Assembly (NCBI GenBank): GCA_018823285.1
Contig: JAHJIQ010000050.1
Coordinates: forward strand, 1 to 64,000
Source: Pseudomonadota bacterium
GTDB taxonomy: Bacteria; Desulfobacterota; Desulfobulbia; Desulfobulbales; JAGXFP01
Direction of reading: 5' to 3'
DNA length: 64,000 nucleotides
The translations under genes and the position numbers were made by a program. This document shows, one piece after another, positions 17,078-25,847 of the stretch; the first letter of the stretch is position 1; each line of letters starts with the position of its first letter. The notes beneath the pieces are model-generated. The model saw only the letters and a list, made by a program, of their open reading frames with translations. It was not told the origin of the DNA and did no database searches.

Positions 17078-18001
17078 CTAATACTCCACCAGCCAACCCG
17101 GCAACTGTGGAGTGTTTTTCTCCCGCAATAAAACCCCAAGTCTTCTGTTCGGCTCTCTGTAATAATCCTCAAGATAACTCCGAATTCGTGGAGGGCAGGT
17201 CTCCCTCTTACCTTTTGAATTTACCGCATAATAAATTTCACTTAAAGCACGCTTTAAGTTTGGGTGTCTGAGCAGAAACGGCTCGCCATTTTTGACAATT
17301 GCCCTCGCGAGCTGTTGCATCGTGCTGGATCGTACCTGTAGCGCTTTATTGGAATGCGGCATCCTTTCAGCTATCCCCTCAGGGGGAAGATGGAGCCAGG
17401 CAAGCAGTTCCCTCAAAGTTTCAGGCTGATCCCTGACAAGATCATCATAAAACATGATATAGATGCTATCCTCGCCCGCAACCTCGTACCACTGCTCAAG
17501 GTAGTCAGCATACTTTCCCTCCACAAGAATTGCATAGTGGAGATCGTCGAAACCCTGAAGCGATTCAATGGTAACCCCGAGTGAGCGGGTGAGATAATCA
17601 TCGCATGTCAAAGATTCGTCCTGCAAGACTTTACTCCGGATATGCCAGTACCCGGAAATATATCGCTCTACAGGATCTCGGAGGATGAATACAACCCTGA
17701 AGTCCCCAAGCACCTTTTTTATCGCGTCCGCAACCTTTCTCCCCCCAAGCAGATACGCAGGGGTCGCCTCCAGTACGTACTTTTGACCGGTAAAACCTGC
17801 AAATAATTTTGTGTAGGTTTCTATTGGAGCAAGGGGCTGGTTAAAAAGCGGGTTGAGAAAATAACCGGTTTCTTTCTTTTGCGAACCGCAGACCAATGGA
17901 TGACTCGACAAATATGCGAACAAGGATGTTGTTCCCGTACGCCCCGGCCCACCGAGAAGCAGGTTGGGCAACACACCCGATTTACATTCATCCGCACTCA
18001 C
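17078..18001 (-). CDS. PAPS-dependent sulfotransferase
   Basis: A 307-aa sulfotransferase of the heparan-type family. The 5'-phosphosulfate-binding loop is LLLGGPGRTGTTSLFAYL (about 15-32). The 3'-phosphate-binding segment is FRVVFILRDPVERYISGYWH (about 101-120), with a downstream SNKALQVRSSTM and a C-terminal KRETCPPRIRSYLEDYY typical of the group. It starts at GTG 18001 behind GAGGA. Encoded between a glycosyltransferase and the beta-helix protein, it implies that the exported glycan carries sulfate esters. No PAPS-synthesis genes are in this window. Confidence 0.88.
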   Translation of the reverse strand: MSADECKSGVLPNLLLGGPGRTGTTSLFAYLSSHPLVCGSQKKETGYFLNPLFNQPLAPIETYTKLFAGFTGQKYVLEATPAYLLGGRKVADAIKKVLGDFRVVFILRDPVERYISGYWHIRSKVLQDESLTCDDYLTRSLGVTIESLQGFDDLHYAILVEGKYADYLEQWYEVAGEDSIYIMFYDDLVRDQPETLRELLAWLHLPPEGIAERMPHSNKALQVRSSTMQQLARAIVKNGEPFLLRHPNLKRALSEIYYAVNSKGKRETCPPRIRSYLEDYYREPNRRLGVLLREKNTPQLPGWLVEY

Positions 18002-18113
18002 AAAATATTCCTCAAGGATTCGATTACAGTTCCGGGCTCATGCGGCATATCAAAGTAATTCGTTTGAAGTTCAGAAGACTTTTCATCTCCGTGTTCAATT
18101 GGGCACGTTTACG

Positions 18114-19304
18114 CTAATCCGAAACACCCAGAAGGCGACAAAACAGTTTGTCATATTCCGCACTCGCCGCTGGGATCGTGTATTGCTGAATGTTATGCTC
18201 TGTCTCATTGAAGCTCTCCGCAGCAAGCTGCGGGGAATGCGTTTCGCTATGCATGTTCAATAAATTTTTATTCGCAGGGTTCCGGAGAGCCGCCTCTATC
18301 CCTTCCGCAAGTGCTCGCGGGTCTTCGCTTGGCACCAGGACGCCGAGCCTGCCACCTTGTAATATCTCTCTTGGCCCGGTTCTGCAGTCTGTGGAAACAA
18401 CTCGTGTTCCCATGGCAAGGGCCTCGATTAGCGCAAGTGGCTGACCCTCCCACCTGGACGACATCACAAAGACATCTGCATTCTTGTAATATGGGTAAGG
18501 ATTCACTTTGAATCCCACCAACCTCACATCCTCTTCAAGTGACAGCCGCGAAATATCGTCCATTAACCGCTCGCGCATCTCACCTTCGCCCAAAATCAGA
18601 AGCTTCACCACCATTTTTTCCCTGAGGATCGACACCGCCTCCAACAATATATCAAACCCTTTTTGATGAGAAAGCCTGCCCGATGCCACCATCAACGGAA
18701 CTTTTTTGTCCTCGAGCCACTGCTCGTCGAGCGTCTGTGAGGCCTTCTCAAATACCGAGCTGTCAATTACGGGGTTACAGATAACCGAAACATGGTCTGC
18801 CGCATGAGCCGGGATCATTGATCGAATTTCTCCGGCAATACCTTCGGAAACGGCAACGATTCGATCCGCCCTCCATAAAATATGCCTGTAGAGCCAGATG
18901 ACAAAAGGTTTGGCATCCGTACCGACCAGTCCACCATCCAGGGGCACATGCCTGGTTATAACCGAACGATAACTGTTCCGGCAAAGCAACCTGAAGAGGA
19001 CATTTACGAGATTTGCCTGCTCCTTGGCGGAGATGACCACGTCGGGTCTGTTCTTCCTTACATACTGCCGGAAGGCCTTTGCTACAGCAAATAGTTTTCT
19101 CACCCCCCGCTTCTTCCCTTCCGGCATCAATCCGAGCAGATTTACCGATTCAGGAATTGAGGCAATATGGGAACCCGTACATTCAAACAACACGATCTCG
19201 ACCTGGTAGTTCCTTTCAGCCACACCCTCTGCCAGGTTAAGCATCATTTTTTCAACTCCGCCAGTCGGCAGAGATTTCAGGAGAATACAAAGTTTCTTTT
19301 TCAT
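18114..19304 (-). CDS. GT4-family glycosyltransferase of the EPS operon
   Basis: A GT-B glycosyltransferase. The N-terminal KKLCILLKSLPTGGVEKMM is the usual acceptor-side loop; the donor side has ASGRLSHQKGFDILLEA and MSSRWEGQPLALIEALAMG with the E-x7-E pattern. The ATG at 19304 starts the conserved domain. An in-frame ATG at 19325 overlaps the flippase stop by 4 bp and could be the real start, adding seven residues. The gap to the sulfotransferase start at 18001 is about 110 nt. The linkage it forms is unknown. Confidence 0.88.
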   Translation of the reverse strand: MKKKLCILLKSLPTGGVEKMMLNLAEGVAERNYQVEIVLFECTGSHIASIPESVNLLGLMPEGKKRGVRKLFAVAKAFRQYVRKNRPDVVISAKEQANLVNVLFRLLCRNSYRSVITRHVPLDGGLVGTDAKPFVIWLYRHILWRADRIVAVSEGIAGEIRSMIPAHAADHVSVICNPVIDSSVFEKASQTLDEQWLEDKKVPLMVASGRLSHQKGFDILLEAVSILREKMVVKLLILGEGEMRERLMDDISRLSLEEDVRLVGFKVNPYPYYKNADVFVMSSRWEGQPLALIEALAMGTRVVSTDCRTGPREILQGGRLGVLVPSEDPRALAEGIEAALRNPANKNLLNMHSETHSPQLAAESFNETEHNIQQYTIPAASAEYDKLFCRLLGVSD

Positions 19305-19321
19305 TCCCTGCCTCAAAACGA

Positions 19322-20653
19322 TCATTCCGTATCAGACGCCTCGTTCGTTGCAAAACTTTCCTGCGACCCCTTCCAAACCCTCTTGATTACAAATATCACG
19401 ATAGCCACGAGAATAGACAGCTCCGAAAAAAGGAGAGCTAGAGCACCGCCGATAACGCTGTACATCGGGATCAAGATAATGCCCGTGACCGCCATACACA
19501 CCACTCCGGCCAGCACTGCAATATTATGCAATCTCTGATGTCCTGCGGCGATAAGAACAAACCCATAACTGTGTCGTAAAAAAAACAGAGGTATCAACCA
19601 GACGAGTAACCTGAAGGCCAGAACGCTGGCCTCGTAACTGCTTCCGAAGAGAGCCAGAACAATCTCTTCACCGAAGAACATCCCCACCCCGGCAAAGGGA
19701 ATTCCCATGGCACACATAATCCAGTGCAGGTTGGTCTGGGTTTTCCTGAAGCCCATTCTGTCCCTGATGTACATTTCGGACAGCGCCGGGTAAAAAGCCA
19801 TCGGAAGCATCACTCCCGCCGTGCCCACGGCAAGTATGGCCCTATAGGGAGCCATGAAAATCCCCACTTCAAACGGGGTAAAGAAAAAGCTTATTAATAG
19901 TACCGACAGATATCGATAAACAGTCAGGAGCGCGCTCGATATGGAGAGATATATTGATTCCCTGATATGTGAGGACCAGACACGGAAGTTGAAATCAGGC
20001 TTGATGGTTATCCCGGTTTTCCCGGGCAGGATATAGAGCAGGATAATAGAGCCGAAGAGGCCGGCTGCCGACCAGGCAAATGCGGCCCTGCCCAGATCGT
20101 TTTCGCCTCTGACGAGAAAAAAAACAGCGATCAGAAAAATCCCCGATGAGGCAAAACTCCCGTAGGCAATATATTTGAATTTCTCAATGCCCTTGAACAC
20201 CCAGTCGGAATATAGGGACTGGGTGAACAGATAAAAACCGCATCCGATAAAAGCAACTCTATGCTCCGGGGGCATATCGACAAGTGCAACAGATGCGGCA
20301 TAAATCAGAAAAAACACCGCGCCTGACGTTACTCTCAAGGTGAAAAGCGGATTAATTATCCGGCTGGAGTCGGTCCTGTTTCTGGCAATCTCTCGAATTC
20401 CGTACATATCGACGCCGAGATTGACTGCAAACCAGAAATAATAGGTGATCGTCTGGGCCAGTGCAAAGACCCCAAAACCGGAAACTCCGAGTGATCTGGC
20501 AAGATATATATTGGTAACGAAAAATACCCCTTTGGCAGTCGCCTCACTCAAGATTGACCAAACAAAATTGGCTGTTATGCGCTTTGAGAGAGATTGATTG
20601 GTGATACCGACCTTGCGGCCATCCGCTTTCAAGATATTTTCATTGCTCCTCAT
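19322..20653 (-). CDS. Wzx-type oligosaccharide flippase
   Basis: A 443-aa polytopic inner-membrane protein of the polysaccharide biosynthesis (MOP) superfamily with about twelve hydrophobic segments. The N-terminal pattern NFVWSILSEATAKGVFFVTNIYLARSLGVSGFG is characteristic. It should flip undecaprenyl-linked repeat units to the periplasm for the Wzy-like polymerase. It is first in the minus-strand glycan operon, whose promoter must lie within 20654-20800, where no sigma-54 consensus was seen. The ATG at 20653 has no strong SD; a later Met is possible. Confidence 0.9.
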   Translation of the reverse strand: MRSNENILKADGRKVGITNQSLSKRITANFVWSILSEATAKGVFFVTNIYLARSLGVSGFGVFALAQTITYYFWFAVNLGVDMYGIREIARNRTDSSRIINPLFTLRVTSGAVFFLIYAASVALVDMPPEHRVAFIGCGFYLFTQSLYSDWVFKGIEKFKYIAYGSFASSGIFLIAVFFLVRGENDLGRAAFAWSAAGLFGSIILLYILPGKTGITIKPDFNFRVWSSHIRESIYLSISSALLTVYRYLSVLLISFFFTPFEVGIFMAPYRAILAVGTAGVMLPMAFYPALSEMYIRDRMGFRKTQTNLHWIMCAMGIPFAGVGMFFGEEIVLALFGSSYEASVLAFRLLVWLIPLFFLRHSYGFVLIAAGHQRLHNIAVLAGVVCMAVTGIILIPMYSVIGGALALLFSELSILVAIVIFVIKRVWKGSQESFATNEASDTE

Positions 20654-20804
20654 AAGGCAGGAATTCTCTTCTTGGGCTTTTGCATCAACAACAATAACAT
20701 GATCCGCTGACCATCGGCAAGAGTGTGGGACAACAGGGTGGGACTCCTCCGGTCACTTCAATTCAAGGCAAAATGACAACCTGAAAATCAAACAGAGTTC
20801 GTTG

Positions 20805-20847
20805 AAAAAGAAAAGCCCGGGACGCCAGTTGATAGCGTCCCGGGCTT
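20805..20847 (-). terminator. intrinsic terminator of the multicopper oxidase gene
   Basis: A perfect 13-bp GC-rich stem (20813-20825 with 20835-20847, 9-nt loop) is followed on the minus strand by TTTTCTTTTTC. It lies about 30 nt after the stop of the 1368-aa oxidase and separates it from the flippase operon. Confidence 0.88.
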
Positions 20848-20875
20848 GGGTTGAATTTATTGTATTGTTGTTAGA

Positions 20876-23800
20876 TTACGGAGCCAGGGAAAGTGGTGTA
20901 TCGCCGGCTGTTCCGTAAGTAAGCACCCTGTCAGTCCCGGCATTCCATGCGTTATTCCCATCCATGTCGAGATACCAGGTGCCGTTACGATAGGTGCCGA
21001 TTTCGGTGGTCCCATCGTTGTTCCAATCGCCGGTAACGGGTTTGTCGGTAGAAATACCGAACTTGACCAACGCATCGCTTCCACCATTCCAAATGTGGTT
21101 TCCGTCAGAATCAAGAGCCCAGGTACCGTTACGGAATACACCGATATCGGTGATTCCATCGCCATTCCAATCACCGGTAACAGGTGTGTCGGTGGTCAAA
21201 CCGAACCTGAACACGGCATCAGTCCCAGAATTCCAAATACGGTCGCCGTTGGAATCAAGCACCCAGGTTCCGTTACGGAACAAACCAACATCCGTAATAT
21301 TATCGTTGTTCCAATCGCCGGTAACAGGCAAGTCGGTGTAAATACCGTACCTGAAAGACACATCGATTCCCGGTTCCAATACATTGTTACCGTTTGTGTC
21401 AAGATACCAGGTACCGTTGCGGAATACGCCGACTTCGACGGTTCCGTCACCGTCCCAATCACCGAAGATGGGTTTGTCGGTGGCGAGACCGAAGGTGAAG
21501 GTTGTATCAACACCCGCATCAAGCACATCGTTACCGTTTGAGTCCAGGGTCCATGTGCCATTGTTGAAAAGGCCTCTCACAATATCACCCATCGGCAATA
21601 CTGAAGAGCCGGCGGCATTGACGGCGAAGACATGGTATCTGCTGCCGGCAGGAGCTGCCGTATCAGTATAGGTGGTTGCGTTGGCCAGTGTGAAGCCAAG
21701 GAAGGTGAACGCGCCGCCATTGACGGAACGATCAATCCGGAAGGCAACCTCATTGGCATGATTTCCGAGTGTGCCTGGATCTGCTTCAGGGGTCGGGTCG
21801 GTCCAGGTCAGGACATTGTCCGCCCCACTTGGGGTTGCTGCCACATCAAGGACCGTTCCCGGAAGAAGCTCGGCAAACTGGAGGCTGATCGGGCGCATCA
21901 TGTCGTTCTCCTCATGGCTGAGGATATGGCAGTGCCAGACGTATTCCCAGTCGAGATTCATGAAACGATTGAGGTTTGGAGTCGCCCAGGCCTGCCCGGT
22001 AACCGGATCAATCGGAGACAATGCAGTGGTGTCGCCTATCGGCCGCGCAGGATTCAAGGGTCGGTAGCTCTCCGGGACACCGAATTTCATCGACGGGGTC
22101 ACCGGCTTCAGGGCAACGATGGTATCTTCCAGCGGGCTGATCCGGACCGTGTCTTTCCAGCCAATCTCGGTCGGGTCGGGCAGACGGAGGAAACCGTCCC
22201 AACCTACCCGGTTCAACACCTGGACATCGAAAAGGTGGAAATGGACCGGATGGGTATCAACACCGTTGTGGGTAATCTTCCAGACCTGGACCTCATCTTC
22301 ATTCAACACTTCAGAAGAAGGATCACTGTAGGACTGGAGGATAAAGTTGACCTGCCCCGCCCCCGGATTCTCCTGGGTCAGACCAAGGCCGGCCCGCATC
22401 CTGCCGAATTCGTCAAAGGTTTCACCCTGCTCGTCCTGAATCGCCTTCGCCTTCATGGTTACGGTCTGAACCGCACCAAGCTGCGGATTGAAGAAGGAAA
22501 TGTTCTTGTCATTAATCCGGGCAATACCCCAATTGGGATAGGATGTCGGGAAGGTCGTGTTCCAGTTGTCGTTATAGGCGCTGAAACCAGTGCCTTCGAA
22601 GGCAAACGCTTCGTACAGCGCGGGATCTCCACTTGAATTCATGTCACCCTGACCGGCAATAATCGGATCATGGACATTGCGGAATACACCTGGAGATGTG
22701 CCGTCTGCCGGATCGAAGGCCTCGACCAGGTTGGCCATATTCAGACCGGGACCTGCAGTATTGGAAACCTTGATCTGCATAATCGTCCGGGTGTTCGGCC
22801 CGAATCCCACCGGAGTGGTGTCAAAGCCGCCCATTGCGCGATTGTCCGGTGCATCCGTGTAATAATCGTAATGCGGGTCAAGGGCCGGCCAGGGAGCCGG
22901 AGCATCGTTATACAGAATCAAGGTCTTGCCGGCATAGGCAGAGAAGTCGACAATCACATCCGCCCTTTCCGCCGGTCCGAGGATCAGCGAACCGGTATTG
23001 ACATTCCCGGCGTTAAAGGTGGTCACGTCAACATTCCAGTCTACGGGATTGTTTGGAATCACTACCGGCTTCGGCAGGAATCCGCCCTCGCTGCCGATCA
23101 TGACCCACTCGGGTCCGACCCAGCTCCAGTCAGGCACTCCGCCATCTCGACCATCTGCAGGCCAGGTAGCCGGTCTGGACAGAATGGTTCCGCCGGGAGG
23201 TGCAATGCTGACAGCTTCGCCGGTTGCGGGAACCATCCTGACCTCGGTCCCGGTGGCCAGGGCATTTGCCAAAGTACCGGTATAACCCGCACCGGAGAAT
23301 GCGGGATCAAGAACGTTCGGCGGAAACTCAGGAGTATTGACGGGCACCGGCGGATTGTCGTCGGCAATGTACATCTGCAGGTTAAAGAACCGGTCATGGG
23401 CTGCGTTCAGAATCCTGAACCGATACGCCTGGGCATCAACATTCAGCACCGGATATGCGGTGCCGTTGACTGTCGGAGTGTCCATAAACGCTTCCGCACC
23501 CCATGAAGGGTTTGGAGAACTGGGGATTTCCGGAGCCTGGCAGAAACCGCCGAAGCTTCCCGGAGTATCCGGAAGGGCGGGATCACAGGCCGGATCGTAA
23601 TAAGGATTCGGGATCGGCTGGAAAAAGTTGTTGGTCGCCGGCCAGAAATACGGGCCGTACGCCCAGCGCCCCATCGGAGCAATACCGCTGAAGTCAAAGG
23701 GGTTCTGGGCCGGCATGTACACATGCGGCCACCAGAGGTCACCTTCGACCGGGGTCATGGCTTTACCGGGGGTGCCGTCCCAGGGATTTGTTCCCCAGGC

Positions 23801-24982
23801 CCAGGTCGGGTCGGTTTTCGCGATTTCACTGGCGTCAACAAATGTTTTGTCCTGAATGACCAGCGGAATCTCGGCGGCAGGAATGGTCCCCGCAGCAATC
23901 AGATCACGCTCGGCCTGCTCACGAATCAGGTACCCGGCAGCCTCGCCGACATAGACATTGAGGCGGGTAATGCCCCAGGCATGATCATGATAAAACATCA
24001 TTCTGGAACTCTGCTGGTTGGTCCAGTAGTACGTCTGGGCGCCAGGGCCGGGGTCCGGCATGTCGGGTACGTTCTCCACACTCACGCCGGTGGGGTAATC
24101 GGTCACCTCGCCTGCAGGAGTGATCCATTGATGGGGCGTCCCGTCACTGATCCAGGGGGTACGTCCGCCATGGAGATGGAGAAGACCGCGGTTCTGGGTG
24201 AAATCACCCGCCGTCAGGGCCTTGGGCTCCAGAGTCACCGGATCGTAATCGATTTCATAAGGACCGGCGCCCATGATCGAGGTATCAACCGGGACAAAAA
24301 GATTCCCGCCTGCTCCGGTAGGAAGTTTGTTGATAAATTTGACCCTTACCGGCCGGTCTTTCTCGGCAATAATGATCGGCCCGAGATAATGCGGCTCGGT
24401 CTGGACCAGAACCGTATTATCACCGCCGGTAAGACCTGCACCGGCAGCGCCTTCAGCAGCGCCGACACAGTCAGTGCCAAGGGGATTGGCCGGATCAGGT
24501 ACAGTACATCCCGATGTATCAGTCCCCCTGTTGACCTGCATATACTCGCGCAAGGTCGTAACCGGCAGATCGGAATGCATCTTTTCCGTGTGCTGCCGCA
24601 ACTCGATCTCATAGTAGTCAGAGCCGGGATAGGAGGTCACATCCGGTACGGCCACCGGAATGTACTGCCCCAGGTTGTTTGAGTCGGCGGTGCCGAGCAA
24701 CGGGAGTGTGTCGACGAATTTCCGCAACGGTGGGCTGTAGGCCCAGTTGGGACTCGTCAGATAGTCCGGAATACTTCCCGGTCCGATAACGTAGGTCGAA
24801 TCCGCAGTTGCTGTAAAATCGGCAAGGTAGCTCGGATCCATATGCTCGATCTGGGCGGGATCGACTGTCAAAACAGCAGGGTTGCTCGGGCTCAGATACG
24901 CCCCTGCCGTCCCCGCCCCCAGAAAGGAAGCCATGACCGACAATGAAGCGGTCATGATAAAACGGAAATTTTTTCTTTTCAT
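20876..24982 (-). CDS. large secreted multicopper oxidase with Fn3-like domain and C-terminal FG-GAP-type repeats (MofA/OmpB-like)
   Basis: A 1368-aa exported oxidase. The signal peptide is residues 1-28. Copper motifs: LLHLHGG (H269, H271), FYHDHAWG (H332, H334), HPVHFHLF (about 910) and WHCHILSHEENDMM (about 1015-1030), which holds the type 1/type 3 ligands with Cys and an axial Met. A fibronectin-III-like stretch follows (about 1050-1130), then five ~46-residue repeats with NGTWxLD and GDWNGDGxTDIG cores. Size and order resemble the putative manganese oxidase MofA of Leptothrix and OmpB of Geobacter; the substrate here is not known. Start ATG 24982 follows AGAGGGGC. It is last in an operon with SCO1-like and cytochrome genes under a sigma-54 promoter. 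Confidence 0.9.
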   Translation of the reverse strand: MKRKNFRFIMTASLSVMASFLGAGTAGAYLSPSNPAVLTVDPAQIEHMDPSYLADFTATADSTYVIGPGSIPDYLTSPNWAYSPPLRKFVDTLPLLGTADSNNLGQYIPVAVPDVTSYPGSDYYEIELRQHTEKMHSDLPVTTLREYMQVNRGTDTSGCTVPDPANPLGTDCVGAAEGAAGAGLTGGDNTVLVQTEPHYLGPIIIAEKDRPVRVKFINKLPTGAGGNLFVPVDTSIMGAGPYEIDYDPVTLEPKALTAGDFTQNRGLLHLHGGRTPWISDGTPHQWITPAGEVTDYPTGVSVENVPDMPDPGPGAQTYYWTNQQSSRMMFYHDHAWGITRLNVYVGEAAGYLIREQAERDLIAAGTIPAAEIPLVIQDKTFVDASEIAKTDPTWAWGTNPWDGTPGKAMTPVEGDLWWPHVYMPAQNPFDFSGIAPMGRWAYGPYFWPATNNFFQPIPNPYYDPACDPALPDTPGSFGGFCQAPEIPSSPNPSWGAEAFMDTPTVNGTAYPVLNVDAQAYRFRILNAAHDRFFNLQMYIADDNPPVPVNTPEFPPNVLDPAFSGAGYTGTLANALATGTEVRMVPATGEAVSIAPPGGTILSRPATWPADGRDGGVPDWSWVGPEWVMIGSEGGFLPKPVVIPNNPVDWNVDVTTFNAGNVNTGSLILGPAERADVIVDFSAYAGKTLILYNDAPAPWPALDPHYDYYTDAPDNRAMGGFDTTPVGFGPNTRTIMQIKVSNTAGPGLNMANLVEAFDPADGTSPGVFRNVHDPIIAGQGDMNSSGDPALYEAFAFEGTGFSAYNDNWNTTFPTSYPNWGIARINDKNISFFNPQLGAVQTVTMKAKAIQDEQGETFDEFGRMRAGLGLTQENPGAGQVNFILQSYSDPSSEVLNEDEVQVWKITHNGVDTHPVHFHLFDVQVLNRVGWDGFLRLPDPTEIGWKDTVRISPLEDTIVALKPVTPSMKFGVPESYRPLNPARPIGDTTALSPIDPVTGQAWATPNLNRFMNLDWEYVWHCHILSHEENDMMRPISLQFAELLPGTVLDVAATPSGADNVLTWTDPTPEADPGTLGNHANEVAFRIDRSVNGGAFTFLGFTLANATTYTDTAAPAGSRYHVFAVNAAGSSVLPMGDIVRGLFNNGTWTLDSNGNDVLDAGVDTTFTFGLATDKPIFGDWDGDGTVEVGVFRNGTWYLDTNGNNVLEPGIDVSFRYGIYTDLPVTGDWNNDNITDVGLFRNGTWVLDSNGDRIWNSGTDAVFRFGLTTDTPVTGDWNGDGITDIGVFRNGTWALDSDGNHIWNGGSDALVKFGISTDKPVTGDWNNDGTTEIGTYRNGTWYLDMDGNNAWNAGTDRVLTYGTAGDTPLSLAP
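20879..21580 (-). repeat. five tandem ~46-residue FG-GAP/VCBS-like coding repeats
   Basis: The C-terminal about 233 residues of the oxidase contain five copies of a unit with core FRNGTWxLDSNGN followed by GDWNGDGxTDIG. The Asp/Asn-Gly pattern is typical of calcium-binding beta-propeller blades. These repeats suggest attachment to a surface, matrix or partner and are absent from the second oxidase at 30469-32856. Confidence 0.85.
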
Positions 24983-25076
24983 AATTTTTGCCCCTCTAGC
25001 ATTTTTAGATAACTCAGTGTCCCTATGAAACTGAATCTATAAAAATCACGCAGACATAGCCAAGTCACTGCTGCGG

Positions 25077-25427
25077 TTATTCCCCTGTATTGCCGGGTCC
25101 AAGCCGGTTGATCGTCTGGGCCCTCACGGCCAGCATCTCATCGCGCCGGATCCGCGCTTCCTCCCTTTTTTTCACCAGGTCCAGCTGCGCCTGGGATACA
25201 GCCGTTCCAACCGGGGAGGTCCGGGACGCCGTGTCAGGCCGGGACCGGGTGGAAGTCTGCAGCGAATTCTTCTTCAACTGTCCGGCGACTTCCTTCCCGG
25301 CAACTGCAGGTACGGCTGGAGCAGAAGAGGAAACAGGCTTTCTTTCCCCGGGCACCATCCAGGCCAGCGCCGCAACCAGGAGCACAAACAAAAACCCCGT
25401 CATTAGATACTTCATTTGATTTGTCAT
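25077..25427 (-). CDS. small membrane-anchored protein of unknown function
   Basis: A 116-aa protein with one N-terminal hydrophobic segment (about 7-24, LMTGFLFVLLVAALAWMV), then a Pro/Ser/Ala-rich linker and a charged, probably helical tail (QLDLVKKREEARIRRDEML). No Cys, His pairs or known motif. It overlaps the preceding gene by 4 bp (ATGA); an alternative ATG lies four codons in. Position immediately before the large oxidase suggests an anchoring or assembly role; this is inference from context only. Confidence 0.65.
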   Translation of the reverse strand: MTNQMKYLMTGFLFVLLVAALAWMVPGERKPVSSSAPAVPAVAGKEVAGQLKKNSLQTSTRSRPDTASRTSPVGTAVSQAQLDLVKKREEARIRRDEMLAVRAQTINRLGPGNTGE

Positions 25428-25816
25428 CTTACCTCCTTGCCCCGTGGGGTCTTACTCGACAGGTACAATTCGTTGACCTTGACGATATATTCATCAGCAA
25501 CACAGATACATTCCCCGGCCAGAAAGGGGTTGTTCAGATCAACCGTCAGTTCCCGCTTGTCGGCAACCTTGATCATTCGCCAGCCACCCGGCTCCGTATA
25601 GTTCAGATAATCTACGGACAGCGCGTTGCAGCGCGTCCCGCAGAGCGACTGACCGACATCGGTCTGTTTGACGTCTCCGCCCGGTTCATAACGGTATCCG
25701 CTGACGATGAACACCTTTTCCGTTTCATCCTGACCTGCAGGCGCATCAGCTGTCGCTTCTGCACTAATCAGCAGGGAAAGGAGAATCGGCAATATCAAGA
25801 GACTGAGCTTCTTCAT
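25424..25816 (-). CDS. periplasmic protein of unknown function with four conserved-looking Cys
   Basis: A 130-aa exported protein with a signal peptide (MKKLSLLILPILLSLLISAEA, cleavage near residue 24). The mature part is about 105 residues with CGTRC and ECIC pairs that could form disulfides or bind a metal. No family was recognised. It sits between the cytochrome fusion gene (31-nt gap) and the small membrane protein (4-bp overlap), so it is very likely part of the oxidase operon. Confidence 0.7.
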   Translation of the reverse strand: MKKLSLLILPILLSLLISAEATADAPAGQDETEKVFIVSGYRYEPGGDVKQTDVGQSLCGTRCNALSVDYLNYTEPGGWRMIKVADKRELTVDLNNPFLAGECICVADEYIVKVNELYLSSKTPRGKEVR

Positions 25817-25847
25817 CGGCGCGTCCTCATTCCTTCAAGTTCAACCA

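Noticed and set aside
21632..24682. Several long plus-strand ORFs opposite the 1368-aa oxidase
   Set aside because: They have no recognisable domain and lie wholly within a gene with intact copper motifs; the high-GC third positions explain the open frames.
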